NCBI GenBank assembly: GCA_913052655.1
Contig: CAJXFN010000085.1
Span: forward strand, 1 to 5,883
Reading direction: 5' to 3'
DNA from: an uncultured Flavobacteriales bacterium
GTDB lineage: Bacteria > Bacteroidota > Bacteroidia > Flavobacteriales > BACL11
DNA: 5,883 nt
Positions 1 through 5,883 of this stretch are shown in pieces (the stretch's first letter is position 1; every line of letters starts with the position of its first letter). Both the position numbers and the translations under genes were made by a program. The notes below the pieces were generated by a model. The model saw only the letters and a program-made list of their open reading frames with translations, was not told where the DNA came from and made no database searches.

Positions 1-1274
1 CTACAGAAATAAATGAAAACATGAAATTAGCAGCTGTAAAAGCTATAGCTAAATTAGCAAAGGAAACCGTAGTAGATGAAGTTAATTTGGCATATGATGA
101 TAATGCGATTTCTTTTGGTAAAGACTACATAATTCCAAAACCTTTAGACCCACGTTTAATTACAGCAGTTGCTCCAGCTGTTGCAAAATCAGCAGTTCGG
201 ACTGGTGTAGCGCAACTTACTATTGAGGATTGGAAAAAATATGAACAAGAGCTAGATAAAAGATTTGGAAATGATAATAAACTAATTAGACAATTAACAA
301 ATAGAGCAAAAAGGAATCCAAAAAGAATTGTTTTTGCAGAGGCAGAACATTATAAAGTTCTAAAAGCTATTGAACAAGCGGTTGATGAAGGTATTGTTCT
401 TACTCCTGTTTTACTTGGGAGAAGAGAGAAGATTAAAGACTTAATAGAGGAGTTCTCTATAGAAATAGAAAATGCAGAAATAATTGATCCAAAAGAATCA
501 AAACAATTAAAAAAGAGAGAGGAATTTGGTCTTCAATTGTGGAAGAAGAGAAGTAGAAAAGGACTTACCAAATTTGAGGCAACAAAGTTAATGAGAGAAA
601 GAAATTATTTTGGATCCATGATGGTAGAGCTAGGTCAGGCTGATGCTCTTATTTCTGGGATTACCAGAAATTATCCTAACACAATTAAACCTGCTTTAGA
701 GGTGATAGGGAAAAGAGATGATGTAAAAAAGGTTCTAGGAATGTACATAATGAATACCAAAAAAGGTAATTTGTTTTTAGCGGATACAACAGTAAATGCT
801 CATCCCACTGAAGACGATATTGTTGAAATTACAGAGTTGGTATCGAAAGCAATAAAATCCCTTAGAATAAAACCTAGAATTGCATTATTAAGCTATTCAA
901 ATTTTGGTTCAAGTCGAACACCAGATTCAGATAAAATGGCAAAGGCGGCTGCAAGAATTAAAGAAAAGAATCCAAATTTAATCATTGATGGAGAGATTCA
1001 GGCGGACTTTGCTTTGAATAAGGAGAAAATAGAGAATTTGTTTGAGTTTTCAGAACTCTCTGAAAAACCAGCAAATACATTAATTTTTCCAAATTTAGAG
1101 TCTGGTAATATTGCATATAAACTAATTCAAGAATTAGAAGATACAGATTCAATAGGACCAATTTTGGTTGGAATGAAAAAACCTGTTCATATTTTACAAT
1201 TAGGTAGCACGGTCAGAGAAATTGTAAATATGATTACTTTAGCAGCTGTTGACGCTCAAATAACAAATAAATGA
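1..1274 (+). CDS. maeB: NADP-dependent malic enzyme with C-terminal phosphotransacetylase-like domain (MaeB type), 5'-truncated
   Basis: The product converts malate to pyruvate and CO2 while making NADPH, in the cytoplasm. Only the C-terminal 423 residues or so are in the window; MaeB-type enzymes are usually about 750-770 residues. The frame is open to the left edge (T-E-I-N-E-N precedes the Met at base 21), so that Met is internal and not a start. Counting it as residue 1, residues 1 to about 65 are the end of the malic enzyme NAD-binding domain, including the typical IIPKPLDPRL stretch (39-46 region). A charged linker follows. The phosphotransacetylase-like domain runs from about 93 to 414, with KRIVFAEAEH near its start and GPILVGMKKPVHILQLGSTVREIVNM near its end, the latter being characteristic of MaeB. 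In bona fide Pta enzymes this last stretch carries a catalytic Arg and Asp, here Leu394 and Glu400. The domain is therefore probably regulatory (acetyl-CoA sensing in the family) and not catalytic. The TGA stop overlaps the ruvA start. NAD versus NADP preference cannot be read from this part. Confidence 0.95.
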   Translation, partial: TEINENMKLAAVKAIAKLAKETVVDEVNLAYDDNAISFGKDYIIPKPLDPRLITAVAPAVAKSAVRTGVAQLTIEDWKKYEQELDKRFGNDNKLIRQLTNRAKRNPKRIVFAEAEHYKVLKAIEQAVDEGIVLTPVLLGRREKIKDLIEEFSIEIENAEIIDPKESKQLKKREEFGLQLWKKRSRKGLTKFEATKLMRERNYFGSMMVELGQADALISGITRNYPNTIKPALEVIGKRDDVKKVLGMYIMNTKKGNLFLADTTVNAHPTEDDIVEITELVSKAIKSLRIKPRIALLSYSNFGSSRTPDSDKMAKAAARIKEKNPNLIIDGEIQADFALNKEKIENLFEFSELSEKPANTLIFPNLESGNIAYKLIQELEDTDSIGPILVGMKKPVHILQLGSTVREIVNMITLAAVDAQITNK

Positions 1275-1846
1275 TATCACATATAAACGGAAGATTAGTA
1301 GAAAAAACCCCAACATATGTAGTAATTGACTGCGGTGGGGTAGGATATAAATTACATATATCTTTACAAACATATACTGCAATTCACACAGAAAACTGTA
1401 AGCTGCTTACGCATTTATCTGTAAAAGAGGATTCTCATACTTTATATGGTTTTTATACTTCTAATGAAAGAGAGTTATTTAGACATTTGATTTCAGTTTC
1501 TGGGGTAGGGCCTAGTACAGCCCGAATGATTTTATCCACATATTCTGCAGATGAAGTAGTACATTATATTATTTCAGCAGATGTAGGAGCCATACAAAAT
1601 GTAAAAGGAATTGGAGGAAAAACCGCACAAAGAATAATTATCGACCTTAAAGATAAGGTTGGTAAAGGCAAAGAATCTTCAGATTTATTGTTTGCTCAAG
1701 ACAATACTATTAAAGAAGAAGCGTTATCTGCTTTACTAGCTTTAGGATTTACTAAAAAAGCGGCTGAGAAAAAGATGGAACAAGTATTTAAAAACCATGC
1801 TGGAGAAATTACTGTTGAAGATTTAGTAAGAAAATCTTTAGGGTAA
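1271..1846 (+). CDS. ruvA: Holliday junction branch migration complex subunit RuvA
   Basis: RuvA binds four-way DNA junctions as a tetramer and loads the RuvB ATPase, which drives branch migration before RuvC cleavage in recombinational repair. The 191-residue product is full length (family about 190-205). Residues 1 to about 62 form the OB-fold domain, with the conserved GGVGYKLHI (22-30) and VKEDSHTLYGF (51-61). The latter contains the acidic-pin pair Glu53-Asp54, which sits at the junction centre in E. coli RuvA. The middle domain has two helix-hairpin-helix motifs, SGVGPSTA (77-84) and KGIGGKTAQR (112-121), that grip the DNA backbone. A flexible linker (about 131-145) precedes the small RuvB-binding domain III (about 146-191), which carries EEALSALLALGF. 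The ATG overlaps the maeB stop as ATGA, so translation is probably coupled. There is no Shine-Dalgarno sequence, as is usual in Bacteroidota. No frameshift or missing motif was seen. ruvB and ruvC are not in the window. Confidence 0.97.
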   Translation: MISHINGRLVEKTPTYVVIDCGGVGYKLHISLQTYTAIHTENCKLLTHLSVKEDSHTLYGFYTSNERELFRHLISVSGVGPSTARMILSTYSADEVVHYIISADVGAIQNVKGIGGKTAQRIIIDLKDKVGKGKESSDLLFAQDNTIKEEALSALLALGFTKKAAEKKMEQVFKNHAGEITVEDLVRKSLG

Positions 1847-1856
1847 AATAAAAAAA
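1847..1856 (+). promoter_or_regulatory. A-rich leader before the sprA TTG start, no Shine-Dalgarno
   Basis: The 10 bases between the ruvA stop and the proposed TTG start are nine A and one T. There is no AGGAGG-like element here or in the end of ruvA just upstream. Bacteroidota ribosomes rely little on Shine-Dalgarno pairing and favour A-rich, unstructured leaders, so this is consistent with an initiation region. An in-frame ATA at 1848 is a less likely alternative start. The gap is too short to hold a promoter, so sprA expression must come from ruvA/maeB read-through or from a promoter inside ruvA. I could not identify one there. Confidence 0.45.
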
Positions 1857-1931
1857 TTGAATAAAGGAAATTCGTATATATTTTTATTATTTATAATTCT
1901 ATTACTTTTTTCAAGTAAAGAAGCAAAGTCA
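1857..1931 (+). other. Predicted Sec signal peptide of SprA
   Basis: Codons 1-25 of sprA encode a short polar N-terminus with one Lys, then an unbroken hydrophobic run from residue 8 to 18 (IFLLFIILLLF). Small residues Ser19-Ser20 and a polar K-E-A-K-S segment follow. The mature protein probably begins near Ile26 (cleavage after A-K-S) or Lys24. This is expected for an outer-membrane protein exported by Sec and folded by the BAM complex. It is the main argument for the TTG start, because no ATG lies between the ruvA stop and base 2013 in this frame. The exact cleavage site is an estimate. Confidence 0.8.
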
Positions 1932-4900
1932 ATTTACCTCTTTAAAGATACTTCAATAACAGATACTACTTTAAACTATCCTTTTGCCTCAAATCAGTAT
2001 GGTGGATTGTTTATGAACTTCCCCAAAGATTTTTCAAGAGAGGTGATTTATGATGAAGATACAGATAAATATATTTTATATCAACGTGTTGGTAATACAG
2101 ATTTGTTTTCTCAGAAAATAATGACTTTTCAGGAATATTTAGATTATCAACTAAAAGAAATGATGAAGAATCATTGGGATTATAGAACCGGGGATAGGCA
2201 AACATCAACTCAACAAAGTTATGGGCTCCCTAAATTATATGTTGGTGGAGAAACTTTTGATAAAGTTTTTGGAGGAAATACTGTAGATATTAGGCCGCAA
2301 GGTTCTGCAGAATTGATATTCTCGTTAAGAATAAACAGATTAGATAATCCAAACTATACAGTAAAACAAAGAAAAACCACATCATTTGACTTTCAAGAGA
2401 AAATCCAAATGAATGTTATTGGAAAAATTGGAGAAAAGTTAAAGTTAACTACTAATTTTAATACAGAAGCTACATTTAATTTTGAAAATGATATGAAGTT
2501 AGAGTACACTGGATTTGAAGATGAAATTATTAAAAAAATTGAGGTAGGAAACGTCAGTTTGCCTTTAAATGGTACTTTAATTACGGGCTCTCAGAGTTTA
2601 TTAGGAATTAAAACTCAGCTACAATTTGGAAGAACAACTTTTACAGGAATTTTATCTCAACAAAGGTCTACCACATCAGAAGTAGAGGTTACAGGAGGAG
2701 CTCAAACTTCAGAATTTGATATTTATGCCGATCAATATGAATCTAATAAACACTTTTTCTTATCGCATTATTTTAAAGATAATTATAACACAGCATTAGA
2801 GAATCTTCCATTTGTAAATTCACCAATAAATATTACAAAAGTTGAGGTTTGGATAACTAATAAAACCGGAGAAACAGATAATAGTAGAAATATAATTTCA
2901 TTCCTAGATCTAGGAGAAACATATGGGAACATTCAAAACACATCTTTTACAACCTCAATGGGAGGGAACTTCCCAGATAATGATCAAGCGAACGATATGT
3001 ATCAAAATTTACTTAATCAATTTTCAGGTATAAGAGATGTAAATCAAGTGAATAATATTTTGGCAATTCCTTCAAATTTAAGTATTAATTTTATTGGAGG
3101 ACAGGACTATGAAAAGTTAGAGAGAGCTAGGAAACTGAAAGAAACAGAATACACTTTACATTCACAGTTAGGATATATATCTTTAAATCAAGCCTTAAAT
3201 AATGATGAGGTTTTAGCGGTAGCATTTCAATATACTATTGGAAACCAAACTTATCAAGTTGGAGAATTAACCTCAAACGGACCTAATGCGCCCGATGCTT
3301 TAATAGTAAAGTTATTAAAAGGAACTACTTTTTCACCTTCTCTTAAAAATTGGGAATTAATGATGAAAAATATTTATGCATTAGGAGCCTATCAAATGAG
3401 TTCTAATGAATTTGTTTTAGACGTAATATACGAAAACACAGAAGAGTCAGGAGGTCTCACCAATTATATACCGGAGGGAAGTGTGAATGGAGTCCCTATT
3501 ATAAAATTGTTAAATTTAGATAATTTAAATCAGCAACAAGATGTAGTTTCAGATGGGGTTTTTGATTTTATTGAAGGCTTAACGGCTAGGTCTTCTAATG
3601 GTAGAATTATTTTTCCAGTATTAAAACCTTTTGGACAAGATCTGCGAAGTAATTTTAATGATGATGATATTGCAGATAAATATGTATACGATTATTTATA
3701 CGATTCTACATTAACAGTTGCACAGAAGTATCCTGAACTTAACAAATTTAGATTAAAAGGCTCCTATAAATCCTCATCAGGTTCAGAAATTTCATTAAAT
3801 GCTATGAATGTTCCTGAGGGATCGGTAACTGTAACAGCAGGATCTCAGAAACTGATAGAAAACCAACATTATACTGTAGACTATATGCTTGGTAGGGTTA
3901 CAATAATTGATGAGGGAATTTTAAATTCAGGAATTCCAATTAAGATATCTCTTGAGAATAATGCTATGTTTGGAATTCAGAATAAAACATTAATAGGATT
4001 CCATACAGATTATGAAATAAATAAAGATTTTATCTTAGGAGGAACATTGTTAAGGCTATCAGAATCCCCTTATGTAAATAAAATTAATGCTGGAGACGAG
4101 CCAATATCTAATACTATTGTAGGAATAGATGGAACATATCAAACAGAATCTTTATTTGTTACAAAAATGATAGATAAACTACCATTTATAGAAACAAAAG
4201 CTAAATCTAGAATAATAGCAACAGCTGAAATTGCTAAATTGATACCTGGTCATCATAAACGAATCGATAATGGAGAAGGAGGAACATCTTACATTGATGA
4301 TTTTGAGGCGAGCAGAAGTTCTATAGATATAAAAAATGTTAGATCATGGTATTTGGCATCAATTCCACAAGGTCAAAATAATATTTTTGAAAACGCTGAT
4401 TTAAATAATGATTTAAGATTAGGATTTAAAAGAGCAAAATTATCATGGTATACTATTGATCCTTCAGTGTTTTTTCGATCCACTTCAAACACTCCTCCTG
4501 GAGTAAATAATAAAATTACATTACCTAATGGCAATCAGATTGCTCAACAATCCTATCATTATACTAGAGAAATTTTAGAAAAGGAGGTGTTCCCAAACAA
4601 AGATCCTCAATATGGAAGTCAAATAACTAATATGTCTATTTTAGATTTAGCTTATTATCCAGAGGAAAGAGGACCCTATAATTATACGGTTAATGGATTA
4701 AATCCAGATGGAACATTAATGAATCCTCAAAATAACTGGGCTGGTATTATGAGGAAGGTAGAAACTAATGATTTTGAAGCTGCAAATATTGAGTTTGTTG
4801 AATTCTGGATGATGGATCCTTTTAACTCGGAAGATGGAGACATTTCACACACTGGAGGAGATTTATACATTCAATTAGGAAATGTTTCTGAGGATGTTTT

Positions 4901-5883
4901 AAAAGATGGATATAAAAGTTTTGAAAATGGATTACCAATTAATGAGACGGTTGTAGATGTAGATAGCACAGTGTGGGGAAGAGTCCCTACATCTTATTCT
5001 ATAGTGGACGCTTTTGATAACGATCCATTAGCGAGGCAGTTTCAGGATGTAGGTTTGGACGGTTTGAGAGATGAGGATGAAAGATTATTTTTTAAAGAGA
5101 TTTATATAGATGAAATTGCAAATAATCCAGCTTTAGGAACCTCTTCATTGGCATATAATAATGCGGTAAATGATCCATCTGGTGACAATTTTCAGTATTA
5201 CATGGGAACCGATTTTGATAATTTAGAGACTCCTTTATTAGAAAGATATAAAAACTTTAATAGCCCTGATGGAAACTCGGCAACTACAGAACAATCTGTT
5301 GAATCATATTCTACTTCAGCAACCTCACTTCCAAATTCAGAAGATATAAATAGAGATAATACTCTTGGAGAATCTGAAAGTTATTTTCAATATAAGGTCA
5401 GGTTATCACCACAAACAATGGATATAAGCAATCCTTATATTTCAGATATCCTAGAAACCAGTGTTACAACAAAAAATGGAGATTCTAGACCAATTAAGTG
5501 GTATCAATTTAGAGTTCCTGTTTATAGTCCAGAGAAAGTTGTTGGGAGTATTCAAGATTTTAAATCAATTAGATTTATGAGAATGATTTTATCTGATTTC
5601 TCAGAACCAATTATTTGTCGATTAGCTACATTAGAGTTAGTAAGAGGAGAATGGAGAAGATATAATCTAGATTTAACTCAAGGAGGAGAGTACATTCCTA
5701 ATGATATTGATGATGAAACTCTTTTTGATGTGTCTTCAGTAAATATTGAAGAGAATAGCCAAAGAAATCCTATTAATTATGTTCTGCCCCCAGGTATTGA
5801 ACAAAATATAGATCAAACCACAACCATATCAAGAAAAGATAATGAACAATCTTTAGTATTGAAAGTTTGTAATTTAGAAGATG
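1857..5883 (+). CDS. sprA: Type IX secretion system translocon / gliding motility protein SprA, N-terminal part (3'-truncated)
   Basis: SprA (Sov in Porphyromonas) is the very large outer-membrane beta-barrel through which T9SS cargo leaves the cell, including gliding adhesins. In F. johnsoniae it is about 2400 residues and binds PorV and a plug protein. Here 1342 codons are present without a stop, a little over half. The TTG at 1857 is the chosen start: it directly precedes N-K-G-N-S-Y, a hydrophobic core (residues 8-18) and a likely signal-peptidase site near Ala23-Ser25. The first downstream ATG, at 2013, would delete this signal peptide. Family-typical blocks, read by eye, include DIRPQGSAE (144-152), KLEYTGFEDEIIKKIEVGNVSLPLNG (about 214-239), NKHFFLSHYF (297-306), VNGVPIIKL (543-551), GRIIFPVLKPFG (582-593), EGGTSYIDDFEASRS (about 807-821), VEFWMMDPF (981-989), GLDGLRDEDE (1066-1075) and EDINRD (1162-1167). 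The first half corresponds to the repeated SprA_N-type region. It lies 10 bases after ruvA, so it is probably co-transcribed. Identity is secure; the exact start is less so. Confidence 0.96.
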   Translation, partial: MNKGNSYIFLLFIILLLFSSKEAKSIYLFKDTSITDTTLNYPFASNQYGGLFMNFPKDFSREVIYDEDTDKYILYQRVGNTDLFSQKIMTFQEYLDYQLKEMMKNHWDYRTGDRQTSTQQSYGLPKLYVGGETFDKVFGGNTVDIRPQGSAELIFSLRINRLDNPNYTVKQRKTTSFDFQEKIQMNVIGKIGEKLKLTTNFNTEATFNFENDMKLEYTGFEDEIIKKIEVGNVSLPLNGTLITGSQSLLGIKTQLQFGRTTFTGILSQQRSTTSEVEVTGGAQTSEFDIYADQYESNKHFFLSHYFKDNYNTALENLPFVNSPINITKVEVWITNKTGETDNSRNIISFLDLGETYGNIQNTSFTTSMGGNFPDNDQANDMYQNLLNQFSGIRDVNQVNNILAIPSNLSINFIGGQDYEKLERARKLKETEYTLHSQLGYISLNQALNNDEVLAVAFQYTIGNQTYQVGELTSNGPNAPDALIVKLLKGTTFSPSLKNWELMMKNIYALGAYQMSSNEFVLDVIYENTEESGGLTNYIPEGSVNGVPIIKLLNLDNLNQQQDVVSDGVFDFIEGLTARSSNGRIIFPVLKPFGQDLRSNFNDDDIADKYVYDYLYDSTLTVAQKYPELNKFRLKGSYKSSSGSEISLNAMNVPEGSVTVTAGSQKLIENQHYTVDYMLGRVTIIDEGILNSGIPIKISLENNAMFGIQNKTLIGFHTDYEINKDFILGGTLLRLSESPYVNKINAGDEPISNTIVGIDGTYQTESLFVTKMIDKLPFIETKAKSRIIATAEIAKLIPGHHKRIDNGEGGTSYIDDFEASRSSIDIKNVRSWYLASIPQGQNNIFENADLNNDLRLGFKRAKLSWYTIDPSVFFRSTSNTPPGVNNKITLPNGNQIAQQSYHYTREILEKEVFPNKDPQYGSQITNMSILDLAYYPEERGPYNYTVNGLNPDGTLMNPQNNWAGIMRKVETNDFEAANIEFVEFWMMDPFNSEDGDISHTGGDLYIQLGNVSEDVLKDGYKSFENGLPINETVVDVDSTVWGRVPTSYSIVDAFDNDPLARQFQDVGLDGLRDEDERLFFKEIYIDEIANNPALGTSSLAYNNAVNDPSGDNFQYYMGTDFDNLETPLLERYKNFNSPDGNSATTEQSVESYSTSATSLPNSEDINRDNTLGESESYFQYKVRLSPQTMDISNPYISDILETSVTTKNGDSRPIKWYQFRVPVYSPEKVVGSIQDFKSIRFMRMILSDFSEPIICRLATLELVRGEWRRYNLDLTQGGEYIPNDIDDETLFDVSSVNIEENSQRNPINYVLPPGIEQNIDQTTTISRKDNEQSLVLKVCNLED

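Noticed and set aside
21..23. ATG at base 21 as the start of a separate gene
   Set aside because: The frame continues upstream to the window edge without a stop, and the residues before and after the Met are a continuous malic enzyme NAD-domain sequence. The Met is internal.
1047..1066. Perfect 8-base inverted repeat with a 4-base loop (TTTTCAGA / TCTGAAAA), resembling a small hairpin or terminator
   Set aside because: It sits well inside maeB coding sequence, has only two G-C pairs per arm, and the following bases are not a T-run. It is most likely chance in AT-rich coding DNA.
1681..1700. Possible Bacteroidota promoter -7 element (TAnnTTTG-like) within ruvA
   Set aside because: The TATTGTTTG here has three instead of two spacer bases, and I saw no well-placed -33 element. 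In AT-rich coding DNA this is too weak to call.
2011..2208. A 65-codon open frame on the minus strand
   Set aside because: It lies wholly inside sprA on the opposite strand, has no recognisable motif, and the + strand frame there encodes well-conserved SprA sequence. It is a shadow ORF.
2902..2915. 14-base perfect palindrome (TCCTAGATCTAGGA) as a possible operator or protein-binding site
   Set aside because: It is inside sprA and encodes part of the F-L-D-L-G-E stretch, which looks family-conserved. With 7 matching pairs, about 0.4 such palindromes are expected by chance in a window this size, and no second copy was noticed.
1..5883. Search for a novel system: mobile element, CRISPR, toxin-antitoxin, defence genes, structured RNA
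   Set aside because: The window is almost entirely explained by three well-known genes with intact reading frames and almost no intergenic space. No direct repeats, tRNA-like folds or foreign-looking segments were found by eye.

Overview
The window reads as chromosomal DNA of a low-GC Bacteroidota, most likely a member of the Flavobacteriales. By eye the GC content is about one third. The two junctions inside the window have no Shine-Dalgarno-like sequence. The gene order malic enzyme, ruvA, sprA is the arrangement I know from flavobacteria such as Flavobacterium johnsoniae, where gcvH follows sprA. I cannot resolve genus from this sequence.

Layout: three genes, all on the + strand, fill the window with essentially no non-coding DNA. 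(1) Bases 1-1274 are the 3' part of maeB, a malic enzyme fused to a phosphotransacetylase-like domain. Its 5' half lies off the left edge. (2) Bases 1271-1846 are a complete ruvA, the Holliday-junction-binding subunit of the RuvAB branch-migration machine. Its ATG overlaps the maeB stop codon as ATGA. (3) Bases 1857 to the right edge are the first 1342 codons of sprA (sov in Porphyromonas), the giant outer-membrane translocon of the type IX secretion system (T9SS) and a gliding motility protein. Its reading frame is open all the way to base 5883. It starts only 10 bases after ruvA, apparently at a TTG codon directly in front of a signal peptide. Its 3' end lies off the right edge.

How they fit together: the spacing (4-base overlap, then a 10-base gap) suggests one transcript, but the products work in unrelated processes: central carbon and NADPH metabolism, recombination repair, and protein secretion. 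The cluster looks like a conserved flavobacterial gene order, not a functional pathway. I found no RNA gene, mobile element, CRISPR array, convincing terminator or promoter. I also found no sign of an undescribed system. The most useful points are the non-ATG start of sprA, the apparently inactive phosphotransacetylase site of the malic enzyme, and the tight linkage of the three genes.
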